Shown: piece by piece, positions 36,641 to 49,260 of the stretch | Position numbering within the stretch: position 1 is the stretch's first letter | Layout of the letters: the number at the start of each line of letters is the position of its first letter | Assembly: GCA_010645155.1 (NCBI GenBank) | Contig: CM021317.1 | Span: 5,717,123 to 5,781,122, forward strand | DNA from: Tigriopus japonicus | Lineage: Eukaryota; Arthropoda; Copepoda; Harpacticoida; Harpacticidae | DNA: 64,000 bases | Reading direction: 5' to 3' | The notes under the pieces: model-generated | What the model saw: only the letters and a program-made list of their open reading frames with translations | Databases searched by the model: none | What the model was told of the DNA's origin: nothing | Made by a program: the position numbers and the translations under genes

Positions 36641-38189
36641 ACCAAAATCGCTTTCGGGCGAAATTTCGGTATTTTCGGTTTCGGATCCTGTTATGCCTCC
36701 CGAAACCGAAAGCAGGCATGCACTGTAAAGATTGGAGTTTGAAATTAAAGTTAAGGACTTTTTGTCCCAAAAAAAAACTGAAACGCAATCTTATGGAAAT
36801 TTTGAAAACTTAGGATTACCAAACGTCGTACACGTGATTAAATTCCTTCAACGTGTATGATTTTTTAGTCAGTTGCTTTAGGTTTCGGTTAAGAACCCTT
36901 TTGGTCCATCAATATTTTAGGTGATGACCTTGATGTCTTAGATGTCCTTTTTCTATTCTATACACTTTGCACTTCCATATAGAGAGATGGATTGATCCCT
37001 AAATAAGCACTAGGACGCCACCTGGTTTTAGTGTCTCCAGTTTTTGAGGTGTTGACTACCATTCAGCACAATCTAGAATAATGCAATGTTTGCGTTATTG
37101 CATGTCAGTTTCTCAATCATGCTAACTCAAATTGAGTGTTGGATGCAAAACGTAGAAGCCAAATCACAAAAAAAATATGTTTGTAAGGAGTAATTTTGTG
37201 TTCAAAGTTTTGGAAAGACTGGAAGAGCTTTGATCATGGTAGTTTTTGCAACGATTGTGGCGCAGCCTGATGAGCCTACAAAGTCCAGAATTCGTGCCCG
37301 TACTTTACATGTCTCTATTCCTGTATTTTGGCATTTGTTCAAAAAAAATCTTTTTAACTTTAACTTTTATAAAGAAATCTCATAAAATACATTTTGCTGA
37401 AAAATGATCATAACATTAACAAGCGTAAAAAGACAAGGAATCGATTTTTTATGGAAGCTTGAAAGAGGTTAAAATATTCAAAAAATTGCAAAGAGAAAAA
37501 CTAAACCCATCCATAGATTTTGTAAATTTTCCAATGATTTTGCATTACAAGCCAAAACCTTAGACACACCTTTTTTTGCTTCAAATAGTACATAAATTGT
37601 CGCCCTTGTACCTATGAACCTGATCAACTCTTGAGAGTGTGTATTGTAACGATTCGAGAGAACCAAGGACGACGTATTTTTGTCCTGGTTGATTGCTCCT
37701 CTCAATATGCCACAATCTATATTGTGTTAAATCGTAACAACCAGATTGATCTGGTACTTGCAAATGACTTTGATTGAATGCATTCAAGTATAAAGCACAT
37801 TGGGTAGTTGTTTTTCTCTAGGATATCCAGTTTACACGAGGGGTATTCAGACTACAGTTCTAGTCCAGTCCAAAGGTAGACTGGGCTTGCTACTCGTTTA
37901 AATGCTTGATTTTTGGATTGGTGTAAAGTATTGAAATGAAGATTGATTTCTTATGAACAATGTCAACTTACAAATTTCGTTGTTTGATGAACTTGTTCCA
38001 AGCTATGAGACAAATATGTTGGGCGACCACTGTACACATTGAAAATAAGCGTGACGCATAACTCAAGACGTTTCACATCGAAACTTCCCATCTTTTTCTC
38101 CACAAGTGTTCACCAAACATTTATAAATGAGTATGAGCAACATCTTTACTTTTTTCTAACATCTTTTTTTCTCTAAAATATGCTACATC
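36641..38189. other. AT-rich intergenic DNA
   Basis: No gene, repeat family or regulatory motif could be supported here. Confidence 0.4.
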
Positions 38190-39418
38190 CATATGGGCTT
38201 GAATGAGTTCGGCAGGTTTGCCAAAACTCGAGGAAGTCCAACTAAAACAGCTTTTTTAGATCCTATTATGTTTCACTTGGACCATCCCAGGAATGAGAGA
38301 GCTCTCAAATTGGGAAAGACTCCAAAACTTACAGTTACATACAGCTCAGAGAAGGTACTCATGGGCTCTGTCCTAATCAAGGATTTGAGCGACCGTTGAG
38401 GTTTTACTTGTATTTTGAGAGCGCCTCCAAATTCCAAGGGAGTCGAGACTATTTCGAACAATGAAGTACTCCTTTCTTCATAATCGGGCTCTTACATCGT
38501 TTATTAATCACTAGATAGCGTGCACGCTTTAGTCAGGCTGATTTGGCCAGTGGGGCGGATTGCGTTGAATTTATGAGCAAAATGTCGCCCTCACAACCGT
38601 TGAGCGGACAGTTAACGTGACCATAGAAGTAAATCAAGACCATCTTTTTTAAAACTTGTTCTTGAACCCACCAGGTAGTTTTTGACCATATATGTATTAG
38701 ATGAACCCTACAAAATTCTGTAAAAGCTTAAATTTGTGTTCTTCCTACTAGTGACTTATTCAATGTATTGACAAAAAAGTTCCTAGCTGTACACGTAGTA
38801 TTCAAATCCAAGGCATGGTCACCTAGTGACGTCTTCGCTTTTCCAAGAAAGTGACCACTAGCAATAACAAAAAAATGACGAAAGAACATTACTCAATTCC
38901 ACATTTGATTCATCAATTGCATGGTTGACGTTTGCGTGGTCACACATTTCAAATTTTCCCGCACTTTTGTCCGCTCAACAGTTGGCGACCAGAGACACAT
39001 TTTTAGGCTTACACTCCCTCTAGTATTAATAGAACTCAATGATCGGGCTCCTTCATTGTTTGATCTTTTTCCCAAAAGTCTTCGTCGGGAATATGTAGGA
39101 GCTGAGGCTAGTTTTTTAAGCGCAAAGATCGATCTCAAGATCGAACTTACAGTACTAAAGTACGATCTTAAGATCGATCTTTCCGTCTTAAAAAACTAGC
39201 CTCTGATCTTTAAAAGCATTTAAGGCAGGATTGGACAAATTTTTAAATACTATTCCTGACCAACCCACTATTCAAGGGTTGCACAGATCTGCCAACAGTA
39301 CCTCATTTGTAGAACAGATTTCATATCACAATTATTGTATTGGTAAGATATCATTCAATTTATTTGCAGGGAATCTCATTCCTTGCATCGGAAGTAAAAA
39401 CATCACAACTATGTAAGA
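38190..39418 (+). mobile_element. Degraded non-LTR retrotransposon 3' fragments
   Basis: Two degraded pieces (about 38190-38480 and 38920-39418) match the 20464-21300 element in the opposite orientation. They share RNERALKLGKTPKL, RAPSLFDLFPKSLRREYVGA, then LDKFLNTIPDQPTIQGLHRSAN. Frames are broken, and the second piece is split by a 98-bp palindromic insertion at 39105-39202. Confidence 0.65.
39105..39202. mobile_element. 98-bp palindromic mini-element with CTG target duplication
   Basis: Arms beginning AGGCTAGTTTTTTAAG and ending CTTAAAAAACTAGCCT pair over about 37-39 bp with two or three mismatches, around an ACTTACAGTACTAAAGT-like spacer. It interrupts a retrotransposon 3' end. The uninterrupted sequence GAGCTGATC in the copy near 20675 shows the empty site, so CTG is duplicated on both sides (39102-39104, 39203-39205). 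Confidence 0.75.
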
Positions 39419-40390
39419 ACAAACAAATCAAAGTTTGAAGTGAATTGTAAATCTATTTACAAACACAAAGTCATTTGTGCAACTTGTGGGAATTCTGACC
39501 AGATTTTGCGCCAAAATCAGGTCTGGTGCTTACTTTCAATTGTGATCTTGGAAATCTTGATTAGATCTTTAGGGTAAATGTCAATATAAATCTTCTTATT
39601 CAACTAGTTAATAGTAGTACTAAAACAAGGGATTGAGTCTGGATTGAACACTGTTTGCCTTTTCCACAAAGTTCAATTTGTCCGTCATCCACAATAAAAA
39701 TCATAATTATGAGGGGGTTTCACTGTTCATTGATTGCTATGTTAATTAGATATGTACATAAACGCATCGCAATTTGGTCCAATCTGAGCAATTGGTTGTG
39801 ATATTAAAACCACAGACGGAAATGGAAAGAGGAGGAGTATACACACAATATTAGGTTCTTGTATACAAACCCAAGCATAAGTGAACCAAATTAAGTATTT
39901 CCAACTCCGTACACTTTGTTAGATCGAGTTTAAAGTTTTATCAAGGTCAAACATATCATGGAAATGAAATCACGTGTTTTTGCGTTTCTTTTACATTTGT
40001 TTTCTCATTAGTTGAGTCTAGTTTTGAGGTGACATGGTAAGAGTACAAAAAAGGAGGTGCATCAAAAAAGTATACTGGAGCACTCTCTTCTAAGATGGGT
40101 GAATTTCATACTGCATAAGTGTTCAAAGTTCTGAAGAACCTGCTTATTTAATTGAATTATTGAAGGCATTAGGACGAATAGATAAATAAATATACAGTAC
40201 TACGATTAATCCATTTCATAAAGAAGTTGAATTTTCGAGACCTGGAATTGCTTACTGATTGCTCAAGACTGTTTTTTGTACTAAGGTTTAAAAGACAGAC
40301 AAATTTGAGCAAAATATTTTCTGTATGAAAAAAACTCTTTGACAAATTAATAAAAATTGATCCTAATTTATATTTAGTGTATTTAGCACA

Positions 40391-40594
40391 TAAGGCAGCA
40401 TGTTAGCGCACCTAATTCAAAAGCGAGAGCACACCAAAATCAAGTCAGATTAACTGGCCTTGAGTATATACTCGCAACAACTCCTGTGTTTGAAACGCAG
40501 CAGCTAGGGAGAGTACATACTCGACAAATGCTAATTTGACATGATTTTGGTATACTCTCGCTATTGAATTAAGTGCGTTAACATGGGGCCTATA
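40391..40594. mobile_element. Palindromic (hairpin) element
   Basis: About 200 bp. The left arm (CATGTTAGCGCACCTAATTC and on past the AGCGAGAG phrase to about 40455) is the reverse complement of the right arm (about 40525-40594) with scattered mismatches. Inner parts also pair (GAGTATATACTCG with GAGTACATACTCG). Non-coding; likely a MITE. Confidence 0.65.
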
Positions 40595-42722
40595 GTTATT
40601 GTTGAGTGTGATGCTGACGGGCAATTTTTTATAACCTACTTTATTGCACTTTCAAATGTTCTCAACAACTCACCAAAACTCGAACTATACTCGTTTTTCC
40701 ATTACACTTTCCAAGGCCTTCAACAAATCAGCATGGATCTTAGAAAAATTCCATTCCTCAGCAAAATTGAATCAACAGAATGGGATGAGCAAACAACCGT
40801 TTTGATTAACCTTTCGTTTTGATTGTCCTTTGAAATCCCTCTTTCAAGATCCAATTTAACAAAGAAGAAAATGAGAACATACATGCTCCAATCACGAGTA
40901 CGTAGTACATATCCTTTTCTGGCCTGTATTCCACCTCGAGTTTATTGCCCCTGAATTGGGTTTATCGATGATTTGGTGAACGAGGTGGATGACCTCTTGG
41001 CTCTTTCTCTCTCTCTCACTCTCGTTCTCTCTTTTTGTAGTTTTTGAGGGGCAAAGTTGGCAGTGTAGATGGATGTTGTTGACCTTCTGAGTGATTGAAC
41101 ACCTGTGTGTTCGGGTTGTGGACGTGGTACTCGGTTGGAATCGTTTGGATGCGGATTTGGATTTGAGCTTGGGTGTGTCACACGCCACTCATCATGGAGA
41201 ATGCGCCCAATCCTTTTTGTTCTCTTTCCGGACCATTATACCAGCGACAAAAGATGAATTGTTGCGAGCATTAGCACGCATAATGGAGTATAGTCTTTTT
41301 GCACAAGCTGCTTTTACACTGCATACTCCATCATATTTCTTTATGTCCTCAACAGTTCACCTATTATCCATATTTTGCATTAAGGATTTGGATAGGGTGA
41401 TGTATGTATCCTTGGCGATAAAAACAAATTTCTGCCGAATAATTAAAGTTTCGAAAGGTGCTTCTTGCTCTCTCCTTCTCTCGGACGAGACTTTTCCATG
41501 TCTCAAGGTCTTCCAAATTGTCTGTATGAGGTGGGATCTAATGAGTTCAAGGAATTCATTCATTGAATCTTGTTTTTAATCGATCGTCACATCCATTAAA
41601 ACGAGGAATCGTCGCTCAAGCTCTTCGAGTTGTGGCAGGCAGTAAAAGATGCTGTTCGTATTCAGAGAAATTCCTAGAGGATCGAGCAAATGAAAGTACA
41701 TTTTTCGGTCGGTCAGGATTCATTCCTGTGATGAGTTTACGGTTCATTGTGTATCGAAGAGGAAAATGACGACACGTTTTTTGAAAGGGCTGAAACATAG
41801 TTTGAATAAAACGTCCGAGGTTGAGATGCGTGGTTGGTTAATGTGCTCAAATGCTTTGGTGTCAAATTTCCGGAAATCAAACGATTTTCAGACGGACTGA
41901 CGGCCAGCCAAACTATTTCAAGCCCTCTAACACGAAGGCGATGATGGTGGTGCCGTTTTCTTGAGTCCTCGCCCTAGTTTGCTTGGATATCATGGACGAA
42001 TGTACCTAACACGCCATCAAATGGGTGAAGGAAGGATTTTGAAGCACCATCCGAGGGAGGATGATCGCTCTAAATATCTTTGGAAAGTTCAGCAGCGGCA
42101 AAACCTAGTCATCAACATAAATTGCCTTTGATTGATAACTATTTGACCTGGATAATCCAAATATGTCGAGTTTGCATTTCCATGGAAGTGCAACAAGTAG
42201 AGGGCCTGCTTTCTGCCAGCTGTACGATCTGGCTCAGCACGAAAACGTGCTGAAATCCCACTTCCAATGGATGGTGATCCCGGTGATGAAGAAAGCCTCA
42301 GTCGCGATTGGTTCATCCAAGTGTTCAGACTCCACCCCTTTTCTCGCCCTATTGAGACTCGAGATCAATGGCAGCAGCAACAGCAGCAGCAACCACCTCC
42401 AACAACTCACTTCACACCACGGTAATATTCTGCCAAGCGTCCACTCCACTTCGCCAGAAAATGAACCGAGGTGAGGAAGCACATGGATCGACTTACTCGT
42501 GTCGGAGTGTCCGTGGATTTCGTTTTCTTCCGATCCCAGCGACCTGTTCACCCATCCGATCCTCATTTTGACTTCAGGAAAAAGGACAAGATGGATAGCC
42601 ACCTAGCGAGTGAGTAAGTGAGTGAGTGAGTATGGCCGATTGGAGGAGACTGCCGCCGATGCGGCAACTGGACCGAACTTGCCCTCTACCTTCGCTTTGG
42701 AGAGGGTTATTAATTTGAGCCC
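40595..42722. other. Intergenic, upstream of myostatin-like gene
   Basis: No exon supported. It contains CT-rich (about 41000-41035) and GAGT (about 42608-42634) runs. It may hold the promoter and 5' untranslated region of the TGF-beta gene. Short frames lack family features. Confidence 0.4.
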
Positions 42723-42992
42723 ATGGCCAAGATAGTTTCAATCTCGCAAGAGAACCCCACGGCGGTAGTAATATTGCATTTCCACCTTCCGAGGAGGTCA
42801 CTAGTCACTCGTCAGTCCTTCTGGATCAGCAAAATGGGGAAGATGATGAACCAGAACTTCCCATTTCAACACTATTGCAGTTCCAGTTGTAACAAGACTA
42901 ACATCAGTAACAACAATAGCAACACCACCACCACCAATAATAACAACAACAACAACAGCCATTGCAATCGCAAGGCTGGATCGTGGAACCTG

Positions 42993-45900
42993 ATGAAAAA
43001 GTGTTCCTCTCTTGTAGTGTTGCTGATCTTGGTTCAAGTGAGCCAAGCCGATTATCAATACAAACGATCCAAGACAAAGGTGTCCAGCATGAGCAATTTG
43101 CCCGGGTTTGACCTTGGCAGAACACCGTCCTCGATCCCAACGAGTTATTTCCTGGGCGAACACCCATCTTTCCTTCAATCAGGAGGCGGGTTTAGCGAGG
43201 GCGGAGCAGAGGAGGAAATAGGAGGAGGGCGGAAAAATTGCTCGTCTTGTGTGGACCGAGAGTTATTCAAGAATTTCACCAAGGAGGAGATCAGAGAAAA
43301 GATCTTGAGGAAATTGGGCATGGTTAGCCCGCCCAATATCTCCACCGAGGCAGTGCCTGATCACTTAGTTCGGCAATTGCTTTCACGATATCACCGAGAG
43401 CTGGAGATCCAAGGCGATCAAAATACGGAACGAATGGATGTTGACGAGGACGATTTCCACTTTCAAACCAAGCAAATCAACATCCTTGGAATCAAAGGTA
43501 AGTGCCCTTTTTGAACCTAGCATTTCAATTGTATTATCCACGAGAAAAAATGCGCGTCTTTAGCATGAGTTGGACCACAGGTCTATTCAATGGAACAAAC
43601 TAAAAAAAGGAACCTATTGAATGCGCAATTAACTTGGAAAACCTATCATAAAATGAACGAAAACGCTGTTCCACGCATGAAGGGTCATGCGTGGCTCTTG
43701 TTTCTAATGATATTTTGACCTCTCAAAAGTTATAATGGCATCTCTGATGGGACTTAAACCTCAAATCGATACTAAAGCAGCATTCAAGTTTCTGGTCGAT
43801 GGGATTCGGATAAAACATGGAAAAGAACGTTCCCAAGTCAAATGTTTTCGTCAGGTTTCATCTGACGGTATGGCTAAACGTTTGACACGTTTTTAAGAGA
43901 TGGTATGGCCATAGAACATTAAGTAATAAACCACTGATTTTAGATTAGTTCAAAAGTATTTCTTTTTGATGAAATGGAATTGGGGGCTCTTTTTTGTAAA
44001 ATTCGGGATGAGCTTTCCAAGGCTGAGCTAGCAATTTGAAATGACAAATATCCTTGGATGAAAGGCTTCAAACGAATAAGTAAAACATGAAAGCAGGAAA
44101 ATCTATTTCAAGTTGCTCCAAGGCTCAAATTCCTTAGACTTTGATATGGTTAGAGGTTCAAGGTCACGGTACAATCGAAGTTTCATAAACTGATATCTCT
44201 TGATATGAGAATATTTTTGCCGCTTCCCGAAACATACATTCAGGACAATCCCTTGATGCAAGAATAAGTCCTGATAGGGGAATAAATTGTGCTGACAGAC
44301 AATACTCTTACATCGAACTTTGAATGTTCTTCATAATCAAAGAGCCTGATGAATGCATGCATTTGCGAATTAAGAATTGCTCCCTCTGTAAAGAAGAGCG
44401 GAGATTTGGCGGTAAACTCTTACGTGCAGACAACGTTTGATTCCAAACATTCCTATGCGTGGTATGGAACCTTGAGAAGATTAGAATTGATCGTGCAAGT
44501 TATCAAAATAACTAAACATTCCAGAGCTCAATTACCAACGGATTTAGGAGTTACAGAAAAAAGGATTGTAGGTGAAAGAGACATGGAGGTAATGAGCGAG
44601 CACCAAGCTTAATCGACAGAAATTCTCCCAAATCTTTCTTGTTGGGGTTGCTTGATATTTTCCTCACTAAGAGACAAATGGTCTCTCGGTTTAGTTTCAA
44701 TATGTGTTGGCACTACGGCAATTACACGGGTGAGCACATAACTCACTCATTTGTCAGGCTTACATACGTACCGTACGTACGAACGAAGGTAGAAGTCTAC
44801 CCTCAGAGAGGGTCCCCTGACTCCTGTAACGGATCCACTAACGGTTACGTCATCAGGCTCAGGTAATTGACCCCATGAATTTGATCAGTCTAACCTTAAA
44901 AATACATTCACGCCTTTGAACCCCAAGAAAAAATGGAAGATGCCAGTCTACCCTTCTCTTGAATGAGTCCTCTATCTAGTGGTGCAAGTTAACAAGCATC
45001 GCTCTTGTGAGTCCCATCCTAGATCTCAAAGCAGAAAAATCTCTTTCTGAGTAGGACACCAAGGAGAAGAAGGAGGATCGGGATGATTTCGGAAAATAAT
45101 TGCGTGGTGGAATAGGTTTTTTGTGTTGGTGAGGCAAGCAATTAGCATTACTGGCACTTTTCTCGGCTTGGCCATGTTTCAAGTGTCAAAAGGGCCACTT
45201 CCACCACCACAACACTCTCCATGGTCGGGGCGTTATTTCTCAGCTCCTCTCTCTCTCTTTCTTTGGTGGTAATTTATTGCTGCACTCCTTGGTCCCCGTT
45301 CTTGTCGGGTTGTCGAATTCCCATTCGTCGTCCAATATATTCGTAGAGATTGGCGTCAAACAGCGGGCGTTCATCGCTCTGGGGTCGGTCGTTTTTGGTT
45401 CATCACGAGGATGCTTTTTATATTCTATATGCCGAGGATTCAATTTGCCCCCAAAATGATGTATTCGGACAGCTTTCAGGACTGGTCTCAATGATGAATT
45501 ATGCTACAGCATACATACTCTTCATTGGCTCAACCCTCTTGACCTGAATTTTCCAGATTGAATTTCATGGGCCATACTCGTCGTCTTTGAAAAAATGGGT
45601 ACCTCAACCAGACATGGCTGAGACGAACAAGTCTGGTGCATAGTCTCACAAGAATTAATCACGTCCCCCTTCGAATCTAGTTCGGTAGTTTCCCTCTCTC
45701 ATTCTTGGCCGCCAACGGCAGATTGGCGAGGAAGAAGCCAAGTTTGGCAGTTTGACTCGCGTCTCGCTCAGTCGATGATGAATAAAGGGGATGAGGGATG
45801 AAATGAGAAAAAAAACGACGACGACGGAAGAAATGGGTCGCCTCATAATTGAAACGGAAGTTGGTGTTTGATGGTATGGAAAGAGGTCAAAATGTGTTTT

Positions 45901-48021
45901 CTTTTCCTTGAGGGGGTTGATCAAATGCAACTTGTGCATCACGTTATGACATGATTGATGCACAATATTACGCTTCTTTAGGGAGGCTGTTTGATATGCA
46001 GAGCTTCTTCAAACATTCCAATGAAAATAACAACGTGGTTGATGCGAAGTGCGTTTCAAATAACCCTCCATTTGATTGAAAGTCCAGCAAATTCCCATTG
46101 GGTGCTTCTGGCCAGGAAATATTTGCAAGTAACTCGATCCAGGACCGTTGTCAAGCTGATATTCGTATTTTTTGGCGAGAAGATCTGATGGATTGATCAC
46201 TTACAAAGAGCATACCATCCCCACTAACTGTTCCAAACCGATACGCTTTAACTTTGGTGCCAAGGATGTAATAGAGATCCTTGAATATATTATTCATCCC
46301 GTAAGACATGGGCTCAAGGGAGAGCTAGCTAGAACACTACTGAAATAGAGCAGCTAGTGGCTGGCATGAAGTTGAAAGACCTCTGACCCTTGAGAGCGAT
46401 TGGAGAGGAAGCTAGCTTACCAACATACTACAGTGGTGGCTCTCTCTGCAAGCTCAGGTGGTTTTTGATGAGGAGGGTAGCCTTGAATTGAAGCTTAAAT
46501 TGCTGCGCCGTTGTTGGAATTGGCTTGCTAAGTCAGTGCTCCGGTCGATGACTGATGATTGCATTCTACTCATTTAGACCACATTACAGACGTACGAACT
46601 GTCCCAAAACTATTAATCTCTCTTAACGAAGCATTGAAATTCGATCTGTTTTGCAAAAAAGCCACTCATATCAATACGAGACCTACTAATAAAAAGCCAG
46701 GGTCTGTCTACCTTTGGTGATCTTCGTCCCTGGCTCCGCCAAAAGCATTGATTGCCACCACATAATGAATATACCCTCACCAAGCGAGCGTCGTGCGTGG
46801 CTCAAGATCATTGACACCCTTTTTCCTTGATGGCCAACTCAGATTTCAAAATACTACCAATTTTAATTAGGAAGCGTGAAAATTAAGCTCCTGGGACCAA
46901 GTCAAGCCAGAAGCGCCATGAACGTATTGGATTGTTTTAGTGACTGATTGGGCAAGCAAGGAAACGAACGAACGAACACTAGGAAAGCCAGGGCCAGTCA
47001 GTCAACTCGACCAAGTTCGTGATAGCTCTGAGATGAAGGAATGATTTGAACCTATCTCTAGTCATTTTATAATGCATGTATCATCATCCTCTAGATTCGC
47101 CCAAGCTTCCGGCCTTGGTCCGTGACTTGTGGGACATACAATATTTCCAAGTTCTGACCCCTCAATTGGAGCGAAGTTGGAGAGACGTGACTCGGGCCCA
47201 TTTATGGGTTCATTTACCCGCGGCCCCAACTCCCGACGACAAATATGCCTGGATCAGTGTCCATTATGTGTCCATCGACAAGAAGAATAAGCCCTTTCTC
47301 ACCCAGGATACCGTCACCCGTGTTAAACTTCGACCGGATCGAGGTGGATGGATCGAGATCAATGTTTGGGATGTGGTCTCCTTGTGGTTCAAGAATCCGG
47401 ATCTGAATCTGGGGATTGTGATCACTGTGAGCACAAGTACCGGCGCCGCTATTGACGTTGGCTTATCCGATCAGCCGCACACGGTGAGTTCATGACGTCA
47501 TTGAATTGATTTGGGGAGAGCTGAGAATCGAGTCAGTGGGTTAATGGGCGATGGATGTTGGATTTAGGTCGCTTAGAGACAGCACAACAAGTTCTGGGTC
47601 ATCCGAACTTGAGAGTTTCCCTCGGCATTTTCAGATACCGTTCCTCCAATTGGACATCAAGGAAGAGTCGGTGAATAATCGGCGAAAGCGGAACCTGAGC
47701 AAGGTGTGCACTGAAGCCGACAATCCTGGTGAGAAGAATTGTTGCCTGTGGCCGTTCACCGTTGACTTTGAGAAGGAGTTTGGCTGGTCATGGATCATTT
47801 ACCCACCTAAGTACGAAGCCAATTATTGCTCGGGAGATTGCTCTTTGGGCGTGATGATGCCTTCGAATCCGTGGGCCCATCTCCTGCAACAGGCCAATGG
47901 GAGTCCATGTTGCTCTCCCCAGAAGATGTCCGGAATTAATATGCTGTACATGGACAATAACAAGAACGTGATCCTGGGAAAGTTGCCCAACATGAAGGTA
48001 GATAGATGTGGTTGCGCATGA
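42993..48021 (+). CDS. Myostatin/myoglianin (GDF8/11)-like TGF-beta ligand
   Basis: Exons 42993-43497, 47095-47483 and 47635-48021 (1281 nt, 426 aa), phases 1 and 0. It is a secreted disulphide-linked dimer signalling through activin-type receptors. The arthropod orthologue myoglianin acts in muscle and neuronal remodelling. The start was chosen because it opens directly with a signal peptide (MKKCSSLVVLLILVQVSQA). The frame is open back to ATG 42723, but that adds an Asn-rich, CAAC-repeat segment that would bury the signal. The prodomain spans about 20-317. A furin site RRKR (about 314-317) releases a 109-aa mature part with nine cysteines in the myostatin/activin spacing: NCCLWPFTVDFEKEFGW, YEANYCSGDC, GSPCCSPQKMSGINMLY, MKVDRCGCA. 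The 109-residue length equals vertebrate myostatin. The family is firm; the start is the uncertain part. Confidence 0.93.
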
Positions 48022-48123
48022 TCATCAGGTCTTCATCAAGCCCATCCTGCCACCTCTACCTCTACTCTATCTGTTGTTCAATGAGTCGTCTAAGCCAAGC
48101 AATCTAATAATAACAACTTCATA

Positions 48124-48129
48124 AATAAA
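48124..48129 (+). other. Polyadenylation signal, myostatin-like gene
   Basis: AATAAA 103 bp after the stop codon. Confidence 0.6.
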
Positions 48130-48400
48130 GTTTCAAGTCTGACAATGCATTTCAATTGGCCTCATCTTGTACGTAAATTGGAAATTTCTTTCTTTTGTGG
48201 AACATGGGTAGACCATAGCTTGGGCAAATACGTCTTTGTTAGACCTCTGTCAAGTACTCGGATTGGTTTCAAAAGTAATTGACGACAGTTAAATTTGGTT
48301 TTAAAAAGTATCACTCCATTTTCTATTCCATTGCTCAATTTCATTTCCAATACATTTTTTCTACTGAAAAAACCACAAGAATGCTTTGAAGGCATACATA

Positions 48401-49260
48401 CAGGGTGCGCCAGGGAATTTTTCCAAAATTTTGTACAAACACGAAACCCATGACAGTTTTTAAACATGTGGTTTTATTGAAAAACCTTTTTAACAAAATT
48501 TATAGACATACGTGCAAAATGCAATTACTCAATGTGGCTGCCTTCAGCCTGTATCACAGCCTTCACACGAGGGCGAAACATGGAGCAAGTCTTGATGTCT
48601 TAATCGGTGGACATGTTCCCCCGGTGTTCCATGATACTGGCCGTGAGCTCATCAATATTGCTGTGGGAGGTCTTTCCAACTTTTTTCTCCAAAATGCTCC
48701 ATATACTGAAGTTCAGAGGGTTGAGATCGGGAGATGATGGGGGCCAGAAGGCCTTGTCCCAAAATTTTTCTACAGCGAAGTTGTTTCTACCGAAGTCCTT
48801 GTTCCTGTTGGCCGTGTGTCCATTTTGTATCCACTCATAGTTGTCCGGGATTGTGGTCTTTAACCATGGCAATCCTTTCCACCTGAGAACCTTGTAGTAG
48901 GCCTCAGAACCATTTTTTACATTTGGCTTGAAAAAAAATGGATCAAATGGACAATTTTCTCCACTTCCTGCCTTCCTTTTGACGCTTTTTCCGTCATTTT
49001 TGGCGGTCTTGATGTTTTTGAGGGTCCTCTCCGTGACGCCAACGATCTTGGCAAGGGCCCTTTGGTCAACTTGCGCTTCGAGAAGGTCAGACACCCGTTA
49101 GTGTGTTTTGTTGTTTGTTGCGCGCTCATTTTAGGTCCCATTTCGATCAGAGGCGAAATGAAATGTCCAAAAAGCAAACTTATTCAACACATCGTTTATT
49201 TCGCCCAAATATGAGGCGGCAATTTCAAATTGAAAAAAGAGCAAAAATTCCCTGGGGCAC
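48401..49260 (-). mobile_element. Dead Tc1/mariner-superfamily element
   Basis: Inverted ends carry GTGCGCCAGGGAATTTTT (from 48405) and the related GTGCCCCAGGGAATTTTT (ending 49260). On the minus strand the transposase is broken. An N-terminal piece (about 49140-49080) and a helix-turn-helix piece with DQRALAKIVGVTERTLKNIK lie in different frames. A central deletion is followed by the DDE end WPPSSPDLNPLNFSIWSILE. Not functional. Confidence 0.8.

Noticed and set aside
41091..41579. 162-aa plus-strand frame
   Set aside because: No family features and no splice support; composition like surrounding DNA.
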